Positions 54,187 to 63,400 of a stretch of 64,000 nt of DNA are shown here, piece after piece. This stretch comes from Sphingomonas hankookensis (GTDB taxonomy: Bacteria > Pseudomonadota > Alphaproteobacteria > Sphingomonadales > Sphingomonadaceae). A model generated the notes under the pieces. It saw only the letters and a program-made list of their open reading frames with translations, had not been told where the DNA came from and did no database searches. The stretch is from NCBI RefSeq assembly GCF_028551275.1, contig NZ_CP117025.1:496001-560000 (forward strand). The letters run 5' to 3'. Made by a program: the position numbers and the translations under genes. The number at the start of each line of letters is the position of its first letter. Position 1 is the first letter of the stretch.

Positions 54187-54214
54187 GGGGCGGCACCCTT
54201 TCGGATGCCGCCCC
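54187..54214 (-). terminator. Hairpin between convergent kinase and rne genes
   Basis: GGGGCGGCA (54187-54195) pairs perfectly with TGCCGCCCC (54206-54214) around a 10-base loop. On the minus strand it is 22 bp after the rne stop and followed by TTTG, so it probably ends the rne transcript. Confidence 0.65.
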
Positions 54215-54235
54215 CTCCTGTGGCCCGTTCGGCGA

Positions 54236-56935
54236 TCAGTTGCCGAAGGTGCGCTGCCACCAGCCGCGACGCGGCGATGCCGAAGCGTCAGCGGCAGGCT
54301 CCTCGGCCTGGACCTCTTCGACAGGCGCTGCCGGCGCTTCCACGACGGGCGCGGCTTCCTCGGCCGGCGCTTCTGCCGGAGCGGCCGCCTTGCGACGCGG
54401 CGCACGGCGCTTCTTGGGCGCGGCTTCCGCTTCCGCTTCCGGTTCTGCCGGGGCGGGGGCAGGGGCCTCGACCTCGGCGTCCACGTCCGCCTTGCGCTTG
54501 CGGGTCCGCTTCGGCTTGGGCGCGTCGGCGACCGGCTCGGCATCGACCTTCGGCGTTTCGACCGGTTCGGGGGTGACGATCGGCGCGGCATCCCCCGCCT
54601 CGACGACCTCCGGCTCGGCCGGCGCCGCCTCGGTCACGTCGCCGACCTTCGCGCGGGCGCTCGGGCGGCGGCGGGTACGCTTGGGCGCAGGGGCAGGGGC
54701 CGCCTCGACGACCTCCGGTTCGGCGACCGGCTCGGGCGCGGCTTCGGCGACGTCCTCGCTCGCATCGTCCTCGATCGGCAGGTCGGCAACGGCGCCGGCA
54801 CCATCGGCCGCGTCGAACGCACCCTCGCCGCGGCGACCGCCCCGACGGCCGCGCCGGCGACGCTTGCGCCGGGTGCCTTCATCGGCCTGTTCGGCTTCGG
54901 GAGCGGTGTCGGTCGATGCCTCGACCTCGTCGTCGCCAGCTTCATCCGCGGCATCGTCCGCGTCTTCGGCCGTGTCGGCGTCGTCGCCGGCTTCGCCTTC
55001 CTCCCGATTGCGACCGCGACGACCGCGCCGGCGGCGACGGCGCTTGCCGCGTCCTTCACCTTCGTCGTCGCCGCGCGGGGTACGGGCGACTTCCTCGACG
55101 GCGTCCTCCTCGACCTCGTCGTCGATCTCGTCCTCGATGTCCTCATAGGCATCGTCCTCGTCGTCGATGACGACCAGCGGCTCGACCTTCGGCGGATGCG
55201 CGGGCGGCGGGCCGGAGGCTTCGACCGCCATGCGTGCGCCCTCGATCTCGGCATCGGGCACGATCTCGACGGTCACGCCATAGCGGTCCTCGACCTCGGC
55301 GATGTCGGCGCGCTTCTTGTTCAGGACATAGAAGGCCGCTTCCTGGCTGGCGCGCAGCACGATCAGCGAGCCGCGACCACGCGCCGCTTCGTCCTCGATC
55401 AGACGCAGCGCCGACAGGCCCGCCGACGATGCGGTGCGGACCAGCCCGGTGCCCTCGCAATGCGGGCACTGGCGGGTCGATGCCTCAAGCACGCCGGTGC
55501 GCAGCCGCTGCCGGCTCATTTCCATCAGGCCGAAGGCGGAGATGCGGCCGACCTGGATGCGTGCGCGATCGTTCTTCAGCGCCTCCTTCATCGCCTTCTC
55601 GACCTTACGGACGTTCGATCCGTGGTCCATGTCGATGAAGTCGATCACGACGAGACCGGCCATGTCGCGCAGGCGCAGCTGGCGGGCGATTTCCTGCGCC
55701 GCTTCGAGGTTCGTCGCGGTCGCGGTCTGTTCGATATTATGTTCGCGGGTCGACCTCCCTGAGTTGATGTCGATCGACACCAAAGCCTCGGTCGGGTTGA
55801 TGACCAGATAGCCGCCCGACTTCAGCTGCACGACCGGATTGTACATCGCGGCCAGCTGATCCTCGACATGCGCACGCTGGAACAGCGGCACGGCATCGGC
55901 ATATTGCTTCACCCGGCGGGCATGCGCCGGCATCAGCAACCGCATATAGTCCTTGGCGTGGCGGAAGCCGTCCTCGCCCTCGACGATCACCTCGTCGATA
56001 TCCTTGTTGTAGATATCGCGGATCGCCCTCTTGATCAGGTCGCTGTCGCCATAGACGAGCGCGGGCGCCGACGAGGTCAGCGTCTGTTCGCGAATCCCGT
56101 CCCACAGGCGGGCGAGGTAATCGAAGTCGCGCTTGATCTCCTGACGCGAGCGCTGGAGCCCGGCGGTGCGGACGATGCAGCCCATTGACGCCGGCAGCGT
56201 CAGTTCGGCCATGATCGACTTCAACCGCTTGCGGTCGGCGGCCGAGCTGATCTTGCGCGAAATGCCGCCGCCATGCGCGGTGTTGGGCATCAGCACGCAA
56301 TAGCGGCCGGCAAGCGACAGATAGGTCGTCAGCGCCGCACCCTTGTTGCCGCGCTCTTCCTTGACGACCTGCACCAGCAGCACCTGCCGCCGGCGAATGA
56401 CGTCCTGGATCTTGTAGCGGCGACGCAGGTTCAGCCGGCGCTGGCGCAGCGCTTCCACGGCGGCATCGTCGCCGCCATTCTTGCGCTTGCGCGGGGCCGG
56501 AGCCTCGCCATCCTCTTCGTCGTGATGCTCGTCGTCTTCCTCGTCGCGCTCGACGACTTCGACGCCGCCTTCGGCATCCTCGTCGTGATCGTCGTAATCG
56601 AGGTCGTCGTCATGGTCGCCCGCGCGCAGCGCCGCTTCCTCGGCGGCATGCGCGGCTTCCTCGGCCAGCAGCGCGTCGCGATCTTCCTTAGGAATCTGGT
56701 AATAGTCGGGGTGGATTTCGCTGAAAGCGAGGAAGCCGTGGCGGTTGCCGCCATAATCTACGAACGCCGCCTGCAACGACGGTTCGACCCGCGTCACCTT
56801 GGCCAGATAGATATTGCCCTTGAGCTGCTTGCGCTCGGCCGATTCGAAATCGAATTCCTCGATCCGGTTACCCTTGACGACGGCGACCCGGGTTTCCTCC
56901 CGGTGGCGAGCGTCGATCAACATCCGCGTGGTCAT
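54236..56935 (-). CDS. rne: Ribonuclease E (long RNase E/G family)
   Basis: Endoribonuclease of mRNA decay and rRNA/tRNA maturation, scaffold of the degradosome. The 899-residue product has the S1 domain (GNIYLAKVTRVEPSLQAAFV) split by an acidic insertion at about residues 77-155 (runs of D and E). The catalytic aspartates are in VSIDINSGRS and VVIDFIDMDHG, and the zinc-link in RQCPHCEGTG. The C-terminal half (from about residue 570) is a low-complexity scaffold of acidic, Arg-rich and Pro/Ala blocks. The acidic insertion is typical of alphaproteobacterial RNase E. A structured 5' leader lies upstream (56936-57401). Confidence 0.96.
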   Translation of the reverse strand: MTTRMLIDARHREETRVAVVKGNRIEEFDFESAERKQLKGNIYLAKVTRVEPSLQAAFVDYGGNRHGFLAFSEIHPDYYQIPKEDRDALLAEEAAHAAEEAALRAGDHDDDLDYDDHDEDAEGGVEVVERDEEDDEHHDEEDGEAPAPRKRKNGGDDAAVEALRQRRLNLRRRYKIQDVIRRRQVLLVQVVKEERGNKGAALTTYLSLAGRYCVLMPNTAHGGGISRKISSAADRKRLKSIMAELTLPASMGCIVRTAGLQRSRQEIKRDFDYLARLWDGIREQTLTSSAPALVYGDSDLIKRAIRDIYNKDIDEVIVEGEDGFRHAKDYMRLLMPAHARRVKQYADAVPLFQRAHVEDQLAAMYNPVVQLKSGGYLVINPTEALVSIDINSGRSTREHNIEQTATATNLEAAQEIARQLRLRDMAGLVVIDFIDMDHGSNVRKVEKAMKEALKNDRARIQVGRISAFGLMEMSRQRLRTGVLEASTRQCPHCEGTGLVRTASSAGLSALRLIEDEAARGRGSLIVLRASQEAAFYVLNKKRADIAEVEDRYGVTVEIVPDAEIEGARMAVEASGPPPAHPPKVEPLVVIDDEDDAYEDIEDEIDDEVEEDAVEEVARTPRGDDEGEGRGKRRRRRRGRRGRNREEGEAGDDADTAEDADDAADEAGDDEVEASTDTAPEAEQADEGTRRKRRRRGRRGGRRGEGAFDAADGAGAVADLPIEDDASEDVAEAAPEPVAEPEVVEAAPAPAPKRTRRRPSARAKVGDVTEAAPAEPEVVEAGDAAPIVTPEPVETPKVDAEPVADAPKPKRTRKRKADVDAEVEAPAPAPAEPEAEAEAAPKKRRAPRRKAAAPAEAPAEEAAPVVEAPAAPVEEVQAEEPAADASASPRRGWWQRTFGN

Positions 56936-57401
56936 GATAATGTCTCCGGGCGCGCGGGACGGCTCGGCCAGTCGGCGCGCCTAAACGCGCGGCGGGGGCC
57001 ATGCCCGGTGCCTGCGCGCGATTGCTGGGATATGCGTCTGCTGGCATGGGCAGCCCGGAACGCTCCGGGCGGACAATTGTCGCCCCGACGCCGGCCGCGA
57101 CAGCGGCACAGGCGGTACGGGACGGAACTTGCCACATGCGAACATCAACCTGGTTAGACCCCCTGAAGCGGGTACGCTTTGGGGGTGTCGCGTCGGTTTC
57201 CCCGAACCAAGTCCGGGACCGACGTAATTGCGGGCGTAGCACCCGGTGTCGCCGACAGCAACAGTATCGGCGCGTTCGTTACGCTAACGAAGCAAATCCG
57301 AATAAATGGTTAAAGCGCGATTCATCGTGCTGGTTCACCGTGGGTTGAGCGGCGGGGCGTAGGAGAATGCTTCGGAATTAGTCGGAAGCGGACCCCCGTT
57401 C
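56936..57401. promoter_or_regulatory. Divergent leader and promoter region of rne and the amidase gene
   Basis: 466 bp without a convincing gene. On the rne side are two strong hairpins: GCCCGGA-ACGC-TCCGGGC (57053-57070) and CCCCC...AAGCG-GGTA-CGCTT...GGGGG (57159-57185). RNase E mRNAs often carry 5' structures used for autoregulation, so these may do the same. An A+T-rich stretch near 57283-57330 (CGTTACGCTAACG, AATCCGAATAAATGGTTAAA) may hold the promoters of both genes. Confidence 0.5.
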
Positions 57402-58679
57402 ATGGATTTGCGCTGGACCGGAAATGCGATTGGGCGGCATAGCGCGCCGATGGGCGCATGGCTGGCCTTTCTGTCGATCTGGTTCGGCGTCCCCGTCGCC
57501 GCACAGACGGTCGATACCGTCGATGTCGCCGACGACCGCATCACCATCCGCCTCGATGCCGCCGCTACCGCCGCGTCCAGCTTCGTGCTCGCCGGGCCCG
57601 ACCGCCTCGTCGTCGACCTAGACGGCGTGCGTCCGGGCGGGCGCAGCGAATCGGGCGGCGGCGTGCGGGCGGTGCGTCAGGGAACGCGCGAGGGCGGCAG
57701 CCGGATCGTGTTCGATCTCGACCGGCCGCTGATCGTCACCGCCGGGCGCTTTTCGGATGACGGGCGGCGGCTCACCCTGACGCTCAGCAACGCCGCGCCC
57801 CAGCGCTATGCCCGCGCGACCACCGCCGGGCGGATGCGGTTCCAGCCGCAGATCGCGATGGCGACCGTGGTGCCTGCATCGTCCTCAGCGGCGATGATCG
57901 TCGACCGGCGCCAGCGCGCGACTGCGTCGGTCCCGATCCCCGCCCGTCGTCGCGGCCATCGCCTGCCCCGCATCGAAGGGGATGTCGACCGGCCGCTGGT
58001 GGTGATCGATGCCGGCCATGGCGGGCATGATCCGGGTGCCATCTCACCCCATGGCGGGATGCAGGAAAAGGACCTGACGCTGAAGACCGCGCGCGCCGTG
58101 CGCGACGTGCTGCTGGCGAGCGGGCGGGTACGCGTGGCGCTGACCCGCGACCGCGACGAATTCCTCGTGCTGCAGGAACGCTATGCGATCGCGCGGCGGC
58201 TGGGGGCCAGCCTGTTCATCTCGATCCACTGCGACAGCGCCGATAACCCGCAGGCGACCGGCGCCAGCATCTATACCCTGTCCGAAGTCGCCTCCGACCG
58301 CGAGGCCGCGCGCCTCGCCGCGCGTGAGAACAAGGCCGACATCCTCGCCGGCGTAGATCTCGGCCGCCAGAGCGCCGATATCTCGTCGATCCTGATCGAC
58401 CTGACCCAGCGCGAGACGATGAACGCCTCGGCTGGCTTCGCCCGGCTGCTGGGCCGCGAAGCGACCGGCGTCATACCGCTCAAGCCCAATTATCACCGCA
58501 TGGCGTCGCTGATGGTGCTCAAAGCGCCCGACCTGCCCTCGATCCTGTTCGAAACCGGCTATCTGTCGAACGAAGCGGACGCCCAGCGGCTCGATTCGGT
58601 CGAGGGTCGCCGCGCGATCGCCAAAAGCGTGGAACGCGCGGTCGAGGTCTATTTCGCGCGGCGGCTGGCGGCGCGCTGA
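57402..58679 (+). CDS. N-acetylmuramoyl-L-alanine amidase (AmiC-like)
   Basis: Periplasmic zinc amidase that cuts the stem peptide from muramic acid during cell separation. The 425-residue protein has a signal peptide (SAPMGAWLAFLSIWFGVPVA...AQT) and an N-terminal AMIN-like beta domain (about 35-130). A basic linker follows, then Amidase_3 from about 195: VVIDAGHGGHDPGAIS and MQEKDLTLKTA (zinc His and Glu), SLFISIHCDSADN, and ILFETGYLSNEAD with the catalytic glutamate. The start could also be the ATG at codon 9 or 17. It has an alpha-helix block (SSILIDLTQRETMNAS) like the inhibitory helix of AmiB/AmiC, which implies activation by an EnvC/NlpD-type protein. Confidence 0.92.
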   Translation: MDLRWTGNAIGRHSAPMGAWLAFLSIWFGVPVAAQTVDTVDVADDRITIRLDAAATAASSFVLAGPDRLVVDLDGVRPGGRSESGGGVRAVRQGTREGGSRIVFDLDRPLIVTAGRFSDDGRRLTLTLSNAAPQRYARATTAGRMRFQPQIAMATVVPASSSAAMIVDRRQRATASVPIPARRRGHRLPRIEGDVDRPLVVIDAGHGGHDPGAISPHGGMQEKDLTLKTARAVRDVLLASGRVRVALTRDRDEFLVLQERYAIARRLGASLFISIHCDSADNPQATGASIYTLSEVASDREAARLAARENKADILAGVDLGRQSADISSILIDLTQRETMNASAGFARLLGREATGVIPLKPNYHRMASLMVLKAPDLPSILFETGYLSNEADAQRLDSVEGRRAIAKSVERAVEVYFARRLAAR

Positions 58680-58682
58680 GGA

Positions 58683-59354
58683 TCAGATCGCGGTCAGCGG
58701 TCCGCTGGCGACGACCGGGCCTGTCGGTGTCGCCTGCGGCGATCCGCCCGGAGGCTCGATCGAGATGGCAAGCACTAATCCTGCCTGCAACGCCTCCCGC
58801 TCAGTCGCTGTCAATGCAAGACGAGTCGTTCCCGTGTCCGACAACAGCCCGAGCGAACGGGGCACGCCATCGCGAATGACCCAGAGCTGCGCGGCCTTGC
58901 CTGCGGGTGCGATACCGGTCGCAACCACCCGGATCTGCCCCGCTCCACGATCGACGATCGCGCTGATCGGCGTTCCTGCACCATCCGACGATTGCAGTGC
59001 GGCAAGCAACGTCACCGCCGGCGATCGGTCGACCGGCGGCAATACGGTTGGGGTCGGGCGCAGGATCATCAACAAGGCGGCTGCGGCGACAGCGGTGAGC
59101 GCGGCCGGAACGACCAGTCGCAGGCGGTTGCGCGGTTTCGGTAATGACGGTGCGCCGATGTTGTCGATCAGTCCCTGCGGCGCGGGAACCGGCCGAACCT
59201 CGGCGAGCATCGTAGCGAAATGCGCGCGCCACCATTCGACCTCGCGCGCAAAGTCCGGATCGGACAGCGTCCGGCGCAGAGCCTGTGCGCGTTCCTCTCC
59301 ATCGAGCAGCCCTAATGCCAGTTCGCCGGCAAGCGCTTGATCCTCAGGCGTCAC
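58683..59354 (-). CDS. Anti-sigma factor, RskA/ChrR-like
   Basis: A 223-residue protein with an N-terminal zinc-less anti-sigma domain (TPEDQALAGELALGLLDGEE and VEWWRAHFATML), one membrane helix (LVVPAALTAVAAAALLMIL) and a periplasmic RskA C-terminal domain (GAGQIRVVATGIAP, AAQLWVIRDGVPRSLGLL). GTG start at 59354 overlaps the sigma-factor gene by 11 bases and gives the family N-terminus MTPEDQ; the upstream ATG lies in the sigma gene. It should hold the ECF sigma factor at the inner membrane until a periplasmic signal frees it. Confidence 0.88.
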   Translation of the reverse strand: MTPEDQALAGELALGLLDGEERAQALRRTLSDPDFAREVEWWRAHFATMLAEVRPVPAPQGLIDNIGAPSLPKPRNRLRLVVPAALTAVAAAALLMILRPTPTVLPPVDRSPAVTLLAALQSSDGAGTPISAIVDRGAGQIRVVATGIAPAGKAAQLWVIRDGVPRSLGLLSDTGTTRLALTATEREALQAGLVLAISIEPPGGSPQATPTGPVVASGPLTAI

Positions 59355-59916
59355 GGACGCATCCCCGCAAATTGAGCAGGCCACGACGTGCCCAGCTGCG
59401 TACCGTCGGTTCGGGTACGCCCTTGTCCTCGGCCAGCTGGGCGTAGGTCAATCCGCCGAAAAATGCGGTACGAAGGGTATCGCGCTGCCGAGGCTCTAGC
59501 GCATCGAGGCAATCGTACAGACGCTGCGCTTCCTCCGTGCGCTCGAGGACGGCGAGCTGGTCGGGCGTGTCGTCGGCAATCTGGTCTGCATCTTCGATCG
59601 GCCGCATCCGCCGCTTGCCATGCCCGCGCACCCAGTCGATCGACCGGTTGCGGGCGATCGTTCCCAACCACGACATCGGATGCGCCGCGGTCGGCACGAA
59701 GGTGCCCGCCCGGTTCCAGATCAGCTGGAAAACCTCGTGCAGGACGTCTTCGGCCGCACTGCGTTCCTGGCAGATTCGTAAGCAGATGCCGAACAGCGAC
59801 GATGCGGTGAGTTCGTACAGCTGCCCCAAAGCTGCACGGTCCGCCGTACCGACGCGGTGCAGCAATTCGCAAATCGCGACGCGCGCTTGATACGGGTCGG
59901 CCGGACGATCCTTCAC
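59344..59916 (-). CDS. ECF family RNA polymerase sigma factor
   Basis: A 190-residue ECF sigma factor. Region 2 is LYELTASSLFGICLRICQER to SWLGTIARNRSIDWVRGHGK, and region 4 is CLDALEPRQRDTLRTAFFGG and LTYAQLAEDKGVPEPTVRSW with the recognition helix. It resembles the SigK/EcfK-type sigma factors paired with RskA-like anti-sigma proteins. The start is uncertain: I use the GTG at 59916; a TTG at 59922 is equally possible, and the ATG at 60063 would give a non-family N-terminus. The anti-sigma gene overlaps its 3' end. Confidence 0.88.
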   Translation of the reverse strand: MKDRPADPYQARVAICELLHRVGTADRAALGQLYELTASSLFGICLRICQERSAAEDVLHEVFQLIWNRAGTFVPTAAHPMSWLGTIARNRSIDWVRGHGKRRMRPIEDADQIADDTPDQLAVLERTEEAQRLYDCLDALEPRQRDTLRTAFFGGLTYAQLAEDKGVPEPTVRSWARRGLLNLRGCVRDA

Positions 59917-59984
59917 GTCCAAGGGCGTAGCGCGGTGACCGGTGCCACGCAACGAACGTGAACCGTACCGATCGCTTTCATCGC

Positions 59985-60518
59985 CTAATCGTGATTCGGC
60001 CCCAGCGACGGATCGAGATCGCGCGGGCGCACGAAGCTCGTCAGGTGCCCGCACCCGTCGCATGCTCCGGCCCAGTCGCCGTCCAGCTCGAGCACCGCGA
60101 CGCTGGCGGTCGGGAATTTCTCTTCCACCGCCCCGCGCAACGGATTGCTATCCGCCGACAGCAGCAGGACGAGGTCTTCCAGCCCCGGATTATGCCCGAC
60201 CAGCAGCGCGCGCTCCGCATCGGCGGGCAACGCGCGGATGACGTCGAGCATCGTGCCGGCCGAGGCGAGGTAGAGCGTGCGATCGTGGCGGGCCTCAGGC
60301 ATCGCGCCAAACCCACGCCGGAAATGGTCGAGCGTCTCGACCACCCGCTTCGCCGAACTGGCAACCACCGTGTCGAAGGTCAGCCCGGCCTGTCGCGCAT
60401 GGGCACCCATCGCGGTCGCGGCGCGTGCACCCTTGGCATTGAGGGGCCGTTCGTAATCGCTGAGCGCCGGATCGTCCCAGCCCGACTTGGCATGGCGCAG
60501 CAGCGTCAGCGTCTTCAT
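59985..60518 (-). CDS. SixA-like histidine phosphatase
   Basis: A 177-residue phosphoglycerate mutase-like phosphatase. LTLLRHAKSGWDDPALSDYERPLNAKG has the RH phospho-histidine motif, SSAKRVVETLDHF the second pocket, and ALLVGHNPGLEDL the second catalytic histidine. SixA of E. coli dephosphorylates phosphocarrier histidines; the same activity is possible but not shown. The start overlaps the stop of the DinG-like helicase gene by four bases, so they are coupled. A cysteine pair (CDGC) near the C-terminus is an extra feature. Confidence 0.9.
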   Translation of the reverse strand: MKTLTLLRHAKSGWDDPALSDYERPLNAKGARAATAMGAHARQAGLTFDTVVASSAKRVVETLDHFRRGFGAMPEARHDRTLYLASAGTMLDVIRALPADAERALLVGHNPGLEDLVLLLSADSNPLRGAVEEKFPTASVAVLELDGDWAGACDGCGHLTSFVRPRDLDPSLGPNHD

Positions 60519-63217
60519 AGCGGCGGCTCCATCGGCAGGGCCTGCGCCCCATGCCCGACTTCGGCTCCCAAGGAAAGAGCGCGCGCGACCGCCTCGTCCA
60601 GCGTGCAGCGGATGACCGGTGTTCCTTTGGGAAACGCGCCGAGCAACCGCGATGGCATGGCGGCCGACAGCAGCACGAACAGCCCGCGATCGTCGGCGCG
60701 GCGGATCAGCCGCCCGAACGCCTGGGCGAGGCGCGCGCGGACCATCCGGTCGTCATAGGCGCTGCCGCCCCCCGCCAGCCGGCGCGCGGCGTGGAGCACG
60801 CCGGGCTTCACCCATGGCACCCCCTCCATCACCACCATCCTCAGCGAATGGCCGGGCACATCGACCCCGTCGCGCAGCGCATCGGTGCCGATCAGCGAGG
60901 CGCGCGGATCGTCGCGAAAGATATCGACCAGCGTGCCGGTATCGATCGGATCGACATGCTGGGCATAGAGCGGCAGCCCGTCACGCGCCAACCGGTCGGC
61001 AATCCGCGCATGCACGCCGCGCAGCCGTCGGATCGCGGTGAACAGTCCCAGCGTGCCGCCGCCGGCCGCAACGATCAGTCGGCCATAGGCATTGGCGAGC
61101 GCGGGCAGGTCGCCGCGCTTCACATCGGTGACGATCAGCACCTCGGCCTGTCGCGCGTAGGCGAACGGGCTGACCGCCTCGAAATGGCTCGGCTGGCGCA
61201 GCAGGTGCGGCGCGCCGACGCGCGCATCTGCCACGTCCCAGTCGCCGCCGGCGCGTAAGGTAGCGGAGGTAACCAGCACGCCATGCGCGGGCTTCAGCAC
61301 TTTTTCGGCGAAGGGGCGGCTGGGGTCGAGCCAATGGCGATGCAGGCCCATGTCATATTCGCGGCCCTCGACCCGGTCGACCGTCATCCAGTCGACGAAA
61401 TCGGGATCGACCGGCCCGCCGATCCGCGCGAGCAGCCGACCCCATGCGGCGACCGTCTCCGCCCGCCAGCCAAGCGAAGCGATCGCCCCCTCGATCCGCG
61501 CCCGCGCCGGCCCGTCCATCCAGTCCGGCCCTTCGGTCAGCACCGCCTCCAGCCGCTTGCCGAGCGCTATGAGGGGCCGCAGCAGCGCGTCCAGCGCCTG
61601 CGCGGCCGGGCCGGCGGCATCGACCAGCTCGGGCGGCGGTTCGCTGAGTTCGGTCTCCAGCCCATAGCCCGCCTCGCCATCCTTCGCGCGGGCGAAGACC
61701 GCACCGCGGACGCAGGCGAGCAGTTCCTCGACCGGCCCGAACGGATTGCCTTCCTGAATCCGCGACAGCCACCCCTCGGCCGGCAGCAGTCGCGCGGCAT
61801 CGACCGCCGCCACAACCGCCTCGCCGCCCGCTGCGTCATAGCTCGCGACATCGGACAGCCGCGCCGCCAGTCCCCGCCGCCGCCCGCGCCCGCCGCCTTC
61901 CGGCCCCAGCACCCAGCGGCGGATCTCGATCGCCTCCATGCCCGTCAGCGCGGCGGAGAACATCGCGTCGGCCGCCTCGAACAGGTGATGGCCCTCGTCG
62001 AAGACATAGCGTGTCGGCCGCGTGCCGGTTTCGCGTCCCCGCGCGGCGTTGACCATCACCAGCGCATGGTTGGCGATGACGATATCCGCCTGCGCCGATG
62101 CCCGCGCCGCGCGTTCGATGAAGCATTTGCGGTAATGCGGGCAGCCGGCATAGATGCACTCGCCCCGCCGGTCGGTCAGCGCGGTCGACCCGTTGCGCCG
62201 GAACAGCGTCGGCAGCCAGCCGGGCAGGTCGCCGCCGACCATGTCGCCATCGGCGCTGTATGCCGCCCAGCGCGCGACCAGTTGCGCCAGCACCGCCGCC
62301 CGCCCCTGAAACCCGCCCTGCAGCGCGTCCTCGAGGTTCAGCAGGCACAGATAATTCTCGCGCCCCTTGCGCGTCACCACCTTCGCGCGGCGCACGGCGG
62401 GATCGGGAAAGACACGGGTGCTTTCCTGCGCCAGCTGGCGTTGCAACGCCTTGGTAAAGGTCGATACCCACACCGCGCCATCGGCGGTCTCGGACCAGAG
62501 CGACGCGGGGGCGAGATAGCCCAAGGTCTTGCCGATGCCGGTCCCGGCCTCCGCCAGCACCAGATTGGGCGTGTCGCGCGCCACGCGCGGGGCAAAGGCA
62601 ACGGCGGCGGCAGCGGCAAAGGCGCGCTGTCCCGGCCGTGCCTCCGCCGCACTCCCGGTCAGGCTCGCCAGCCGCTCGGCAACCGCATCGGGTGCCAGCG
62701 TCACCGTGCGCGGATGGGCACGCGGCGGCGCCTCCTCCCATTCAGGCAATTTGCTGAACAGCCAGCGTTCGGCGGTATCCGGCTTGGGCAGCACCTGCCC
62801 CAGCGCCGGTGCCCAGGGCCAGCGCAGCCGGAACAGCGACCGCGCGGCGGTCCACGCGCCTTCCTGTTCGGCCCAGGGCGCAGACGCGGTCGCGATCAGC
62901 GCCGCCGCCGCCCGCCGCAACAGGTCGGCGATGCCCGCTTCGTCCGCCGGCAGCGGCAGGTCGAGCGCCTGCGCGATCCCCTTGGGCGTCGGCACCGCGA
63001 AGCGCGCGGGATGGACGAAGGCAAACAGCTCCAATAGGTCGAGCCCGGACAGCTCGGCATAGCCCAGCCGTTGCCCGATCAGCGGCGCGTTGAGCACGAT
63101 CGTCGGCGTATCCGCGACCAGCGCGATCGCCTCCCCCCGGCTGACCTCGCGCGTGCCGTCGCGGGTCGCGATCCAGACGCCCGAATGGCTGGCGTGCAGG
63201 GCGGGATAGGGGAGCAT
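60515..63217 (-). CDS. DinG/XPD-like ATP-dependent DNA helicase
   Basis: A 900-residue superfamily 2 helicase of the XPD/DinG type with a Fe-S cluster. An N-terminal region of about 180 residues is specific to this group (starts MLPYPALHASHSGVWIATRDG). Walker A is LAEAGTGIGKTLGYL. Four cysteines for the cluster are in ENYLCLLNLEDA and GECIYAGCPHYRKCFIERA. Motif II is VFDEGHHLFEAAD and motif VI contains RLAQAFGRLIRR. It is transcribed with sixA and is preceded by an R2 repeat. The role is probably resolution of R-loops, forks or damaged DNA. Confidence 0.9.
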   Translation of the reverse strand: MLPYPALHASHSGVWIATRDGTREVSRGEAIALVADTPTIVLNAPLIGQRLGYAELSGLDLLELFAFVHPARFAVPTPKGIAQALDLPLPADEAGIADLLRRAAAALIATASAPWAEQEGAWTAARSLFRLRWPWAPALGQVLPKPDTAERWLFSKLPEWEEAPPRAHPRTVTLAPDAVAERLASLTGSAAEARPGQRAFAAAAAVAFAPRVARDTPNLVLAEAGTGIGKTLGYLAPASLWSETADGAVWVSTFTKALQRQLAQESTRVFPDPAVRRAKVVTRKGRENYLCLLNLEDALQGGFQGRAAVLAQLVARWAAYSADGDMVGGDLPGWLPTLFRRNGSTALTDRRGECIYAGCPHYRKCFIERAARASAQADIVIANHALVMVNAARGRETGTRPTRYVFDEGHHLFEAADAMFSAALTGMEAIEIRRWVLGPEGGGRGRRRGLAARLSDVASYDAAGGEAVVAAVDAARLLPAEGWLSRIQEGNPFGPVEELLACVRGAVFARAKDGEAGYGLETELSEPPPELVDAAGPAAQALDALLRPLIALGKRLEAVLTEGPDWMDGPARARIEGAIASLGWRAETVAAWGRLLARIGGPVDPDFVDWMTVDRVEGREYDMGLHRHWLDPSRPFAEKVLKPAHGVLVTSATLRAGGDWDVADARVGAPHLLRQPSHFEAVSPFAYARQAEVLIVTDVKRGDLPALANAYGRLIVAAGGGTLGLFTAIRRLRGVHARIADRLARDGLPLYAQHVDPIDTGTLVDIFRDDPRASLIGTDALRDGVDVPGHSLRMVVMEGVPWVKPGVLHAARRLAGGGSAYDDRMVRARLAQAFGRLIRRADDRGLFVLLSAAMPSRLLGAFPKGTPVIRCTLDEAVARALSLGAEVGHGAQALPMEPPL

Positions 63218-63267
63218 GGAACCGCCTTACCGATCTACGCGCCAGAACGGAAGCGGAACGCGCCAAA

Positions 63268-63400
63268 TCCTCCCCGGCACGGGGAGGGGGACCAGCGAAG
63301 CAGGTGGAGGGGTCGGTCCACATACGGAAGGGTAACGTTGCGCCGCCCGCCCCCTCCACCATCCTTCGGATGGTCCCCCTCCCCATGAATGGGGAGGAGC
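63268..63400. repeat. Interspersed hairpin repeat, family R2 copy 2
   Basis: Ends TCCTCCCCGGCACGGGGAGG and CCCTCCCCATGAATGGGGAG, inner arms GGACCAGCG...GGTGGAGGGG and CCCCTCCACCATCC...GGTCC, matching the copy at 31050-31184. It lies between the small phage-like gene and the helicase gene, both on the minus strand. Confidence 0.8.

Noticed and set aside
54236..55200. Repetitive acidic and basic stretches in the 3' part of rne as a tandem repeat locus
   Set aside because: They are irregular low-complexity codons of the RNase E scaffold domain, normal for the family.
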